This document shows, one piece after another, positions 55,839-63,837 of a stretch of 64,000 bases of DNA. The position numbers and the translations under genes are program-made. The DNA is from Streptomyces platensis (GTDB taxonomy: Bacteria; Actinomycetota; Actinomycetes; Streptomycetales; Streptomycetaceae). Every line of letters starts with the position of its first letter. Position 1 is the stretch's first letter. The notes under the pieces were generated by a model. It ran no database searches. It was given only the letters and a program-made list of their open reading frames with translations, and was not told the origin of the DNA. The stretch is taken from positions 4,960,001-5,024,000 of the forward strand of contig NZ_CP023691.1 of NCBI RefSeq assembly GCF_008704855.1, written 5' to 3'.

Positions 55839-56431
55839 GCTGAATCCGGCCGGGCTGGCCGGCGGTTCGGCGGGTTTGCCGCCGTGACCAGTTCTGTGGC
55901 GACCTCGAGGATGGCCTTGCGCTTCTCCTCGGGGTCGCCCTCCAGGTTCTGCATCGCGAACACGCCCGCATGCATGGAGAACAGTGCCGTGATGCAGCGC
56001 ACCTGATCCGTCAGCTCCGACTCGGGCTCCCTGAGCAGCCCGAAGAGGGTCAGCATGCGCGATTTGAAGTGCTCGCCGATGCTCAGATCGCGCACCGCGG
56101 CCTGGTTCTCCTGCATGAAGCGGAAGAGGGGCGCGGCCGAGTGCAGCGCCGTGCTGTAGCGGCGGAGCAGCTCCTGCTTGGTCTCCAGGGTCCGCGGCTG
56201 CTCCTCGGCCCAGGCGATCAGCTCGTCGATGGGCCGGCCCAGGTCCTGGAACAGGCCGATGACGATGTCTTCCTTGGTCTTGAAGTGGTAGTACAACGCC
56301 GCCTTGGTGACTTCGAGCTTCTCCGCGATCTCCCGGAGCGACGTCTTGTCGTAGCCCTGTTCGGAGAACAGCTCCAGAGCGACGTCCTGGATGCGCTGGC
56401 GGGTGTTTCCCCTGCGCGCCTGTGTGCTCAT
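55820..56431 (-). CDS. TetR-family repressor of the divergent MFS pump
   Basis: This 203-residue protein starts with a typical TetR helix-turn-helix: RQRIQDVALELFSEQGYDKTSLREIAEKLEVTKAALYYHF (about 12-51). The remainder is a helical ligand domain. It is transcribed away from an MFS exporter, and the shared 141-bp region contains a large mirror-image operator (56491-56560). This is the classic repressor-pump arrangement, released by the exported drug. The inducer is unknown. Its end overlaps the convergent LytM gene by 19 bp. Confidence 0.93.
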   Translation of the reverse strand: MSTQARRGNTRQRIQDVALELFSEQGYDKTSLREIAEKLEVTKAALYYHFKTKEDIVIGLFQDLGRPIDELIAWAEEQPRTLETKQELLRRYSTALHSAAPLFRFMQENQAAVRDLSIGEHFKSRMLTLFGLLREPESELTDQVRCITALFSMHAGVFAMQNLEGDPEEKRKAILEVATELVTAANPPNRRPARPDSAQTASP

Positions 56432-56490
56432 GGTGCTCTCCTGCGTCGTCGGTACTGGTCAGAGGGCTGCCCAGTGGGGCACCAGAGAAA

Positions 56491-56560
56491 CTTACTTGAC
56501 GCCCGGCTAGTTAGTCCCCTACCTTCCTCACTGTACTGAACTAGCCGGGCGGCAAGTAAG
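56491..56560. promoter_or_regulatory. Double mirror-image TetR operator
   Basis: Two 22-bp arms, 56491-56512 and 56539-56560, are inverted copies matching at 21 of 22 positions across a 26-bp spacer. Each arm with its flank is a weak palindrome of form ACTnACTnG...CnAGTnAGT. The spacing fits two TetR dimers covering the two divergent promoters. Confidence 0.85.
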
Positions 56561-56572
56561 TGGGAGTGAGTG

Positions 56573-58216
56573 ATGGGGAAGTCGCGTCATGCGACCCCGA
56601 CGGGGGACGGAAAGACCTCGGCCGTGAAGGCCAGACCGGACGCAGCGCCGGGCAAGGGGCAGGAAAAACAGCCGGCCAGCGTGCGGATGGTGCTCTTCGC
56701 GCTGATGATCGCGATGCTGCTCGCGATGCTGGACAACATGATCGTCGGCACTGCGATGCCGACCATCGTCGGTGAACTGGGCGGACTGGAACATCTGTCC
56801 TGGGTGGTCACCGCGTACACGCTCGCCACCGCCGCCTCGACACCGATCTGGGGCAAGCTCGGCGACATGTACGGACGCAAGGGCGTCTTCCTCACCTCCA
56901 TCGTGATCTTCCTGATCGGCTCCGCACTCTCCGGCATGGCGCAGGACATGGGGCAGCTGATCGGCTTCCGCGCCGTCCAGGGCCTGGGCGCCGGCGGTCT
57001 GATGGTCGGCGTCATGGCGATCATCGGCGATCTGATTCCGCCGCGGGAGCGCGGCAAGTACCAGGGCATGATGGCCGGCGTCATGGCCGTCGCCATGATC
57101 GGCGGGCCGCTGGTCGGCGGCAGCATCACCGACCACCTGGGCTGGCGCTGGAGCTTCTACATCAACCTGCCGCTCGGCGCGATTGCGCTGATCATGGTCA
57201 CCGCGGTGCTGCATCTGCCGAAGAAGCGGTCGCAGACCCGGATCGACTACGTCGGCGCCGCGCTGCTCACCGTCGGCATCACCTCATTGGTGCTGATCAC
57301 CACCTGGGGCGGCACCGAGTACGACTGGCTGTCGAGCCAGATCATCGGCCTCGGCGTCCTCGGCGTGGTCGCGCTCGCCCTCTTCGTGGTCGTCGAGCGC
57401 AAGGTCAGCGAGCCGGTGCTGCCGCTGCACATCTTCCGCAACCGCAACTTCTCGCTCGTCACGCTCATCGGCTTCCTGGTCGGCTTCGTGATGTTCGGGT
57501 CGATGACCTTCCTGCCGCTGTTCCAGCAGACCGTGCAGGGCGCCTCGGCCACCAACTCCGGTCTGCTGCTGCTGCCGATGCTGCTGGCCATGATGGCGGT
57601 GTCGCTGTTCGCGGGCCGGGTCACGACCAAGACCGGCAAGTACAAGGTCTTCGTGGTGGTCGGCGGCGGGCTGATCACCGCCGGTCTGACCCTGCTGTCC
57701 CTGATGGACACCGACACCACGCGCTTCACCTCGGGTGTCTACATGGCGGTGCTCGGCGCCGGTATGGGCTTCCTCATGCAGACCACGATGCTGATCGCGC
57801 AGAACAGCGTCGAGATGAAGGACATGGGCGTCGGCTCGTCCTCGGCCACCCTCTTCCGTACGATCGGCGGCTCCTTCGGCGTCGCCATCCTCGGCGCGAT
57901 CTTCACCCACCAGGTGCAGGCCACGATGGTCGAACGGATCGGCAAGGCCGGCGAGAAGATGACCAGCGGCGGCGCCCAGATGGACCCGAAGGGTCTGGCC
58001 CAGCTCCCGCCGATGATCAAGGACGCCTACTCGCACGCGGTCGCCACCGGCACCCACCACGTCTTCCTGTGGGCCGCAGTGATCAGCATCGCCGGCTTCG
58101 CCGCCGCCTGGTTCCTCAAGGAGGTCCCCCTCCGCGGCGCCCCGACCACCCCGGCGGAGAACCCGCAGAGCAAGGACGCCCCCGCCGACCGAATAGCGGT
58201 CCCCGAGTCCGTCTGA
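56573..58216 (+). CDS. MFS drug exporter of the DHA2 (14-helix) family
   Basis: The 547-residue protein has a 35-residue cytoplasmic lead, then 14 hydrophobic segments. Family motifs are LDNMIVGTAMPTIVGEL (first helix), the loop GKLGDMYGRKGVF (motif A), and GPLVGGSITDHLGWRWSFYINLP (motif C region, typical of DHA2). DHA2 proteins use the proton gradient to export drugs and dyes. The start is ATG 56573, or GTG 56570. It is divergent from its TetR regulator and followed by copy 3 of the composite hairpin element. A drug range cannot be told. Confidence 0.95.
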   Translation: MGKSRHATPTGDGKTSAVKARPDAAPGKGQEKQPASVRMVLFALMIAMLLAMLDNMIVGTAMPTIVGELGGLEHLSWVVTAYTLATAASTPIWGKLGDMYGRKGVFLTSIVIFLIGSALSGMAQDMGQLIGFRAVQGLGAGGLMVGVMAIIGDLIPPRERGKYQGMMAGVMAVAMIGGPLVGGSITDHLGWRWSFYINLPLGAIALIMVTAVLHLPKKRSQTRIDYVGAALLTVGITSLVLITTWGGTEYDWLSSQIIGLGVLGVVALALFVVVERKVSEPVLPLHIFRNRNFSLVTLIGFLVGFVMFGSMTFLPLFQQTVQGASATNSGLLLLPMLLAMMAVSLFAGRVTTKTGKYKVFVVVGGGLITAGLTLLSLMDTDTTRFTSGVYMAVLGAGMGFLMQTTMLIAQNSVEMKDMGVGSSSATLFRTIGGSFGVAILGAIFTHQVQATMVERIGKAGEKMTSGGAQMDPKGLAQLPPMIKDAYSHAVATGTHHVFLWAAVISIAGFAAAWFLKEVPLRGAPTTPAENPQSKDAPADRIAVPESV

Positions 58217-58309
58217 CCAAACAGGCCGGTGGGGGTGCACGTGACACATCACGCGCACCCCCACCGGCCTTTTTTCCCACCCACCCACAACGGGAGGGGA
58301 CGGGCCGGA

Positions 58310-58358
58310 GGGGCAGGGGTGTGGGACGTAAAGCGAAGCAGTCCCACACCCCTGCCCC
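58310..58358. repeat. Interspersed composite hairpin element, copy 3
   Basis: Perfect 18-nt arms (58310-58327 and 58341-58358) and the 13-nt loop GTAAAGCGAAGCA are the same as copy 2. The flanking block with CAGCCCCGCGCAGCGG (58381-58396) and a small CCACG...CGTGG unit (58461-58488) follow. It lies 93 bp after the MFS stop, in the gap to the convergent cseC. Confidence 0.87.
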
Positions 58359-58460
58359 GGAGGCCCGTCACCGCACCCAACAGCCCCGCGCAGCGGACCC
58401 GGCCCGCCGCAGGCGCAACGGCGGGGGCACCGCGAAGCGGGCCACAAACGCCGAGCAACG

Positions 58461-58488
58461 CCCACGGCGGGAAAGCCAAAAACGTGGG
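58461..58488. repeat. Small CCACG...CGTGG inverted repeat trailing hairpin copy 3
   Basis: The unit shares CCCACGGCGGGAAAGCC and AACGTGGG with the unit at 11861-11888. It lies just before the cseC stop codon. Confidence 0.75.
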
Positions 58489-58510
58489 AAAGGGCCGCCG
58501 AACGCAACCG

Positions 58511-59815
58511 CTACCGCTCCGGAAGCTGAATAACCGGAAAGCTCCCCGTATTGGTAGGAGCGTTCTCCGGCAGCCAGAGAACGGACACCGCCCCCGTCGA
58601 ACCATCCGTGAGCTCATCCGCGTTGCGGAACGTCAGGCGGGCACCCAGCACCCGGGCCTGACCGGCCGCGATCGTCAGCCCCAGCCCGTGACCGCGGCCC
58701 GCCCGGTCGCTGCTGCCCGTACGGAACCGGCTCGGGCCCTCCCGCAACAGCGCCTCGGGGAAACCCGGACCGTGGTCGCGCACCCGCAGCACCCGGCCCT
58801 CGACGGTGACCTCGATCGGCGGCCGGCCGTGCCGGGCCGCGTTGGCGATGAGATTGCCGAGGATCCGCTCCAGCCGGCGCGGATCGGTGGTGACATCGGC
58901 TTCCCGTACGACGTCGACGACGATGTCCGGGTCCAGGGCCCGCACCCGCCGCGCCACGAACTCCCCGAGCACCACGTCCTGGAGCTCGGCGCGCTCCGCA
59001 TGGCCGTCGAGCCGCGCCACCTCCAGCACGTCCTCGACCAGGGTGCGCAGCGCCTGCGCCCGGTCGCGCACCAGCTCGGACGGGCGGCCCGGCGGCAGCA
59101 GCTCGGCGGCGGTCAGCAGACCGGTGACCGGAGTGCGCAGCTCATGCGCGATATCGGCGGTGACCCGCCGCTCGGCCTCGATCCGCTCCTGCAGGGCGTC
59201 CGACATGGCGTCCACGGCCCACGCCAGATCATCGGTCTCGTCCCGCACCCGGCCGATGCCGACCTCGTCGCGGATACGGACCGAGGTGTCGCCGTCGGCG
59301 AGCTTGCCGGCCGCCGCGGCCGCCTTGCGCAGCCGCTTGGAGAGCCGCCCGCCGACCAGTACCCCCAGCGCACAGCCGCCGACCACCACCGCGGTCGAGC
59401 CGATCACCAGCGCCTGGTCCAGATCGTCCAGGACGGCGAAGCGGTCCGGGAAACTGTCGTGGACGGACAGCACCCGGCCGTTGCTGAGCGGGGACGCCGC
59501 CCACACCTCGGGGGCGGTCTGCCCGGTGTCCTGGAGATAGGTGGCGCGCTTGTTCTTGGCGACCTCGTCACGCAGCGGCGGCGGCAGCGACGGATCATCG
59601 ATCTTCGCGCCGAACTGGAGCCTGTTGGTGGACTCGAAGATCTTCTGCGTGAAGTTGAGCCGCTCGATCTGCACATCCCGGCTGTTGTCGAGCATGGAAT
59701 GCCGGGCGGCGTTGTGCACGACAAGGCTCAGCGCGATCGCGACCAGTGCTCCGACGAGCGCGATCGCGGCGCTGAGCTTCCATCGCAGCCCCGTCCGCAG
59801 GGCCAGTCTGACCAC
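58511..59815 (-). CDS. cseC: CseC sensor histidine kinase (cell-envelope stress)
   Basis: This 434-residue kinase has an N-terminal membrane helix (LSAAIALVGALVAIALSLVV), an extracytoplasmic sensing domain (about 35-130), a second helix (LVIGSTAVVVGGCALGVLVGG) and a HAMP domain. The HisKA box with H in RRVTADIAHELRTPVTGLL and an ATPase domain with N (ILGNLIANAARHG) and G (GRGHGLGLTIAAG) boxes follow. In S. coelicolor CseC senses envelope damage and phosphorylates CseB to switch on sigE. GTG 59815 starts eight bases after the cseB stop. It is the last gene of the four-gene operon. Confidence 0.94.
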   Translation of the reverse strand: MVRLALRTGLRWKLSAAIALVGALVAIALSLVVHNAARHSMLDNSRDVQIERLNFTQKIFESTNRLQFGAKIDDPSLPPPLRDEVAKNKRATYLQDTGQTAPEVWAASPLSNGRVLSVHDSFPDRFAVLDDLDQALVIGSTAVVVGGCALGVLVGGRLSKRLRKAAAAAGKLADGDTSVRIRDEVGIGRVRDETDDLAWAVDAMSDALQERIEAERRVTADIAHELRTPVTGLLTAAELLPPGRPSELVRDRAQALRTLVEDVLEVARLDGHAERAELQDVVLGEFVARRVRALDPDIVVDVVREADVTTDPRRLERILGNLIANAARHGRPPIEVTVEGRVLRVRDHGPGFPEALLREGPSRFRTGSSDRAGRGHGLGLTIAAGQARVLGARLTFRNADELTDGSTGAVSVLWLPENAPTNTGSFPVIQLPER

Positions 59816-59823
59816 CGGAGGTG

Positions 59824-60534
59824 TCAGCCTCTCAGCTTGTATCCGAAGCCGCGGACCGTCTCGATCCGGTCCTGGCCGATCTTGCCGCGCAGCCGCTGGA
59901 CATGGACGTCGACCACGCGGGTGTCACCGCCCCAGCCGTAGTCCCAGACCCGCTCCAGCAGCCGGTCGCGCGAGAGGACCGTGCCCGGCGCGTTCGAGAA
60001 CTCCAGCAGCAGCCGCATCTCGGTGGGCGTCAGCGCGACATTCCGGCCGCCCTTGCGCACCTCCATGCCCTCGGTGTCGACCTCCAGATCACCGAACCGC
60101 AGCACCGCCTCGGCGGGATCGTCCGCCTCGGCCGCCGCGGCCCCGCCCCGGTCCGGCCCGCTGGCGTGACCGAAGCGGCGCAGCACGGCACGGATCCGGG
60201 CGACCAGCACCGCACCGTCGAACGGCTTGGTGACATAGTCGTCGGCGCCGGCCTCCAGACCGAGCACCACATCGATGGAATCGGCACGCGCCGACAGCAT
60301 GATGACGGGCACCGTCGACTCGTCGCGGATCCGCCGGCACAGGCTGACGCCGTCCAGCCCCGGCACCATCACATCGAGCAGGGCGATGTCCGGACGGTTG
60401 GCGCGGAACGCCTCCAGCCCCGCGAGCCCGTCGGGCATCGCGGTGACCACGAAGCCGTCCCGCTCCAGAGCGAGCTGCGTGGCCTCGCGGATGACGTCAT
60501 CGTCCTCGACGAAGAGCACATGGGTCTCGGCCAT
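59824..60534 (-). CDS. cseB: CseB response regulator (OmpR type)
   Basis: The 236-residue protein has a receiver with the acidic pair in FVEDDDV, phospho-acceptor D54 in IALLDVMVPGLDG and the K in ADDYVTKPF. A winged-helix OmpR-type domain follows (EVRKGGRNVALTPTEMRLLLEFSNAPG and RVVDVHVQRLRGKIG). Phosphorylated CseB activates the sigE promoter. It lies between cseA and cseC with gaps of nine and eight bases. An Ala/Glu/Asp-rich linker between the domains is longer than in enteric OmpR proteins. Confidence 0.96.
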   Translation of the reverse strand: MAETHVLFVEDDDVIREATQLALERDGFVVTAMPDGLAGLEAFRANRPDIALLDVMVPGLDGVSLCRRIRDESTVPVIMLSARADSIDVVLGLEAGADDYVTKPFDGAVLVARIRAVLRRFGHASGPDRGGAAAAEADDPAEAVLRFGDLEVDTEGMEVRKGGRNVALTPTEMRLLLEFSNAPGTVLSRDRLLERVWDYGWGGDTRVVDVHVQRLRGKIGQDRIETVRGFGYKLRG

Positions 60535-60543
60535 GCGGTTGTC

Positions 60544-61230
60544 TCAACCCTCCGATCCCGTGCCGTCGTCCGGCGTGGCGCCGTCGACGGTGGTCTTGCT
60601 GTAGTCGGTGTGGTAGCCGTGGTTCTCGACGAAGCGGCCACCCGACCAGCGGTAGGGCATCACGTCCTCACCGGAAGGGCAGCACACCTTGTCGCCGGTG
60701 TCATAGGTCTGCTTGGAGACCTCCAGCTCGCCCTTGTTGACCCCGGCGGAGACCGACGGCTGTTCGTTCGTGTACACGTTGTCATACCCGTGCTTCGCGC
60801 CGCTGTGCTTGCGGTAGACGTATGAGCCGATCCCGACGGAATCCGCGCAGGTCATGACGTTGACGATGACATCGGGGGACTTTCCGCCGGTCAGCGACGC
60901 ATAGGTCACCTCGACCGGGTACTCGTCGGCGGCGCACGGCTTGGCCAGGGACTTCTTCACGAAGGCGCCGACCTTCGGGTCGTCCTTCAGCAGCTGGACC
61001 GCGTCGACCTTCTTGTAGTCCGCGGTCGAGGACGCGCTGGGAGAACTGCTCACGGGGCCCTTGGGGGGCACCGGGGTGCTGGTCGCGGAGCCCTCGCTGC
61101 GCACACCCTCGCCCCCGGGATTGCATCCGGCCAGCAAAAGGCCGACGGCGGCCACTCCTGCCGTGGCCGCGCCGCCTCTGGTCAACCCGATCCTGGTCAA
61201 CCTGTACCTGGACAATCCGCTCCCGCTCAC
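60544..61230 (-). CDS. cseA: CseA lipoprotein, negative modulator of the SigE response
   Basis: The 228-residue lipoprotein has a signal peptide ending LLLAGC, with lipid-modified cysteine at residue 36, followed by a Ser/Pro-rich linker and an exported domain (KVDAVQLLKDDPKVGAFVKKSL and on). CseA is known in S. coelicolor as an extracytoplasmic lipoprotein that tempers sigE induction by CseC. The GTG at 61230 was chosen because it gives the right signal-peptide length; the ribosome site is weak. The gene is nine bases before cseB and 178 bp after sigE. Confidence 0.9.
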   Translation of the reverse strand: MSGSGLSRYRLTRIGLTRGGAATAGVAAVGLLLAGCNPGGEGVRSEGSATSTPVPPKGPVSSSPSASSTADYKKVDAVQLLKDDPKVGAFVKKSLAKPCAADEYPVEVTYASLTGGKSPDVIVNVMTCADSVGIGSYVYRKHSGAKHGYDNVYTNEQPSVSAGVNKGELEVSKQTYDTGDKVCCPSGEDVMPYRWSGGRFVENHGYHTDYSKTTVDGATPDDGTGSEG

Positions 61231-61408
61231 CGTGCTGCTCGCACAGCCGCTGATCCCGCTGCTGTTCCTGAAGTGATTGTCGCGCGTCGAGCCCGGAGCC
61301 GTAAGGCGCCTGTCGTTCTGCCCGTTTTCACCGGTAAGGATAGTTTTCGTGTGGTAACTAGTGCGATGTCGTACGTCGTGCCGTGTTCCGCGTGCCGTGC
61401 GCCGCCCG

Positions 61409-61960
61409 TCAGGCCGCGCACCGCTCCCGCTCCCGCTCGCCGCGCTCCAGCATCCGGGCGTCGATGTCGCGCATCTGAAGCTCCTGACGCAGCCGCGCCA
61501 GCGCACGGTGCAGCGTGCTCTTGACGGTACCCGTCGACATCCCCAGCGCCGCCGCGGTCTCCTCCGTGCTCATCTGCTCCCAGTGCCGCAGCACCACGAC
61601 GCTGCGCTGCTTCGGGGCCAGCACCCCCAGGATGTCCATCAGCAGGGCACGGTCCGCGCGCTGCTCGGTGCCGTCGTCCACGCTCGCGTCCGGGAGCTGC
61701 TCGGTGGGCACCTCCTCCAGCTTGCGCGCCCGCCACCACTCCGTCCGGGTGTTGATCATGACGCGGCGGAGGTAGGCGTCGGCCAGCGACTTGTCCGCGA
61801 TGCCGTCCCAGCGGCCGTAGGTGCGGACCAGCGCGGTCTGCAGCAGATCCTGAGCGTCGACCGGATCGGGCACGAGGCGCCGGGCGCTCCGCAGCAGGGC
61901 CTCCTGCCGCGTACGAACGTACTCTTCGAAGTCCAGTACCTTGCCGCCGCTGGTCGCCAT
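61409..61960 (-). CDS. sigE: ECF sigma factor SigE
   Basis: This 183-residue sigma factor directs transcription of cell-envelope stress genes. Region 2 includes RRLVPDPVDAQDLLQTALVRTYGRW; region 4 is LAPKQRSVVVLRHWEQMSTEETAAALGMS followed by TVKSTLHRALARL. It closely fits S. coelicolor SigE, unusual among ECF factors for being controlled by transcription through CseB/CseC rather than an anti-sigma factor. ATG 61960 follows GGAGG. It is the first gene of the sigE-cseA-cseB-cseC operon; no anti-sigma gene is present, as expected. Confidence 0.97.
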   Translation of the reverse strand: MATSGGKVLDFEEYVRTRQEALLRSARRLVPDPVDAQDLLQTALVRTYGRWDGIADKSLADAYLRRVMINTRTEWWRARKLEEVPTEQLPDASVDDGTEQRADRALLMDILGVLAPKQRSVVVLRHWEQMSTEETAAALGMSTGTVKSTLHRALARLRQELQMRDIDARMLERGERERERCAA

Positions 61961-62310
61961 CTCGACGCCTCCGATCCGCTTTCGTTTCCCCACGTTGACC
62001 GTGCCGGCAGTCATCTCCAGCACGAGGAAGACGCTACGGAGGGGGTGTTGCGACGTAATGTGCGTCGGCCCCACAACGAGTGCACGGAAAACCCTCGGTT
62101 GTGTAACAGCGCGCCAGGGGTCCTACTTCGGATGGACGGCAGGCCTGCCCGCGTCATACTCCGGGGGGAGAAACGACCCCGCCGCAAGACCTATCGGCCG
62201 TGACGCGACGGCAACCGTGCCCGGCGAGGGCCTCCTTCAGGCCGTATCGCGGCACCTTTCGGTCACGCTGCCCTAAAAGTGATACCGCATCAGACGGTTG
62301 ACCGTCGCGC
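61961..62310. other. Promoter region of sigE and gap to mutY terminator
   Basis: No gene is supported in these 350 bp. A minus-strand TAGCGT (62032-62037, read on the minus strand) could be the sigE -10, about 70 bp upstream of the start. CseB should bind just beyond it, but I cannot pick a site. Confidence 0.5.
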
Positions 62311-62375
62311 CAGAAGGCGCGGCCCGTCACGACCGAAGGCGCGGCCGCCGAAGCGGTCGCGCCTTCTGTTTGTTG
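62311..62375. terminator. Hairpin region between sigE promoter and mutY
   Basis: CAGAAGGCGC (62311-62320) pairs with GCGCCTTCTG (62359-62368); a nearer GAAGGCGCG copy (about 62335) can pair with the same right arm. A T-rich TTTGTTGT follows. It could end transcription in this gap between mutY (reading leftward) and the sigE control region. Confidence 0.5.
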
Positions 62376-62424
62376 TACGGGTGGGGCCGTGGGCCTGTGG
62401 GGATGGCGGCGGCGCTGTCGGGTG

Positions 62425-62520
62425 AGTGACGGCGGCGTTCCGGGCGAGTGACGGCCGCGGCCCTGGGCGTGTGACGGCCGCGGTTCGGACGTATGTGACG
62501 GCCGCGGCCCTATGGGGATG
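62425..62520. repeat. Four imperfect ~23-bp tandem repeats downstream of mutY
   Basis: TGACGGCCGCGG-like cores begin at 62427, 62449, 62472 and 62496 (spacing 22, 23, 24). They lie just after the mutY stop (minus strand). No coding sense is evident. Confidence 0.7.
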
Positions 62521-62546
62521 ACGCTCTTGGGCAGATGGCAGCCGGG

Positions 62547-63506
62547 CTACGTCAGCGGCAGCCGGTACCGGCCTCCGGCCAGCGGCTCGACCAGGCCGTC
62601 CGAGACCAGCCCGTCCAGCGCCCGCGCCCGCTGCACCGGCTCGTCCCACACTGCGTCCAGCACCTGCTGCGGCACCGGTGCGACCGCCTCCCGCAGCACG
62701 GCCAGCAGCTTGCCGCGCACCTGCCGGTCGGTACCGGCGTAGGTCTGCGTACGCCGCGGCGGACCGTCGTGCACCGGCGACCCGGCCTGCCGCCACGCGC
62801 ACTGCGCCGCGATCGGGCAACGGTGACACTCCGGCGTACGCGCCGTGCACAGCAGCGCACCCAGCTCCATCGTGGCCGCCGCCCAGCGCGCCGCCAGCTG
62901 CTCGTCCTCGGGCAGCAGCGCACGGGCGAGCTTGCGCTCCGCAGCGGTGGTGGCGTTCGGCGGGTACTGGCGGCCGGCCACCGCACGGGCGAACACCCGG
63001 CGCACATTGGTGTCCAGCACCGCGTGCCGCTGCCCGTACGCGAAGGACGCGACCGCGGCGGCCGTGTACTCACCGACGCCGGGCAGCGCCAGCAACTGGC
63101 CGTGCTCACGCGGCACGTCGCCGCCGTGCCGCTCCTGTATCGCGGACGCGGCGGCGTGCAGCCGCAGCGCGCGGCGCGGATAGCCGAGCCGGCCCCAGGC
63201 CCGGACCGCCTCGCCCGGCGCCTCGGCGGCCAGGTCGGCGGGGCGCGGCCAGCGGGCCAGCCACTGCTCGTACACCGGCAGCACTCTGCTGACCGGGGTC
63301 TGCTGCAACATGAACTCGCTCACCATCACACCCCAGGCGCCCGCTTCGGGGCGGCGCCAGGGCAGATCGCGGGCGTGCTCGTCGAACCAGTCGGTGACCG
63401 GGCCGTGCAGCGCGGTCCCGTCGGCGGCTTCCGCGGCCGCGTCGGCGGCGGAAGCGGTCTCGGCGGCGGCGGTCGTGGCAGTGGTGGTGACAGGCGTCGA
63501 AGTCAT
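62547..63506 (-). CDS. mutY: A/G-specific adenine DNA glycosylase
   Basis: This 319-residue enzyme removes adenine opposite 8-oxoguanine, preventing GC-to-TA changes. The helix-hairpin-helix LPGVGEYTAAAVASFAYG is followed by AVLDTNVRRVFAR with the catalytic aspartate. Four cysteines with CX6CX2CX5C spacing (CTARTPECHRCPIAAQC) bind a [4Fe-4S] cluster. VSEFMLQQTPVSRVLPVY lies near the N-terminus. The first 30 residues are a Thr/Ala-rich lead. The C-terminal 8-oxoG-recognition domain is shorter than in E. coli MutY, as usual in actinobacteria. It is divergent from the last gene of the window. Confidence 0.95.
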   Translation of the reverse strand: MTSTPVTTTATTAAAETASAADAAAEAADGTALHGPVTDWFDEHARDLPWRRPEAGAWGVMVSEFMLQQTPVSRVLPVYEQWLARWPRPADLAAEAPGEAVRAWGRLGYPRRALRLHAAASAIQERHGGDVPREHGQLLALPGVGEYTAAAVASFAYGQRHAVLDTNVRRVFARAVAGRQYPPNATTAAERKLARALLPEDEQLAARWAAATMELGALLCTARTPECHRCPIAAQCAWRQAGSPVHDGPPRRTQTYAGTDRQVRGKLLAVLREAVAPVPQQVLDAVWDEPVQRARALDGLVSDGLVEPLAGGRYRLPLT

Positions 63507-63837
63507 GGCATGCCGATCCTGGCACGTCCGGCCTCGCCCAGGAAACGCACCGGGCCCGCCCCGCCGCACGCCCACCCACACGCAGGACGGCCAACCACTC
63601 CCGGGTGGGGGCTACTGGGGGGTAGGGAGGGGTGGGGCGGGGCATGGGGGAGAGGGGCGGTGGGCGGCGAGCCGTCGGCCGGGGGGCGGTGGCTGGGCGG
63701 GGAGGGGGCGTGCGATGTGGGCGGCGTGGCCCCTCGGCGGCCACGCTCCGCCAGGAACTAGTTACGCTCCGTAATCGTTGCTGGAATAGAAGGAGGCGGC
63801 AAGCGAGGCCAAGGAGACAACAGGCGAGGATGCGGGC
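63507..63837. other. 331-bp divergent gap with G-runs and an operator-like repeat
   Basis: The stretch 63603-63670 carries many runs of four to six G on the plus strand, with quadruplex potential. Near the right end TTACG-CTC-CGTAA (63762-63774) forms an inverted repeat, next to AACTAGTT (63757-63764), and AGGAGG lies at 63790. No gene is seen. Confidence 0.55.
63757..63774. promoter_or_regulatory. Operator-like inverted repeat upstream of last gene
   Basis: The palindrome AACTAGTT (63757-63764) overlaps an inverted repeat TTACG/CGTAA (63762-63766 and 63770-63774). This resembles TetR/MarR-type operators and may control the gene starting at 63838. Confidence 0.4.

Noticed and set aside
60782..61276. 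Plus- and minus-strand frames over the cseA signal region
   Set aside because: They lack start sites and family features. The lipobox-bearing cseA frame explains the region.
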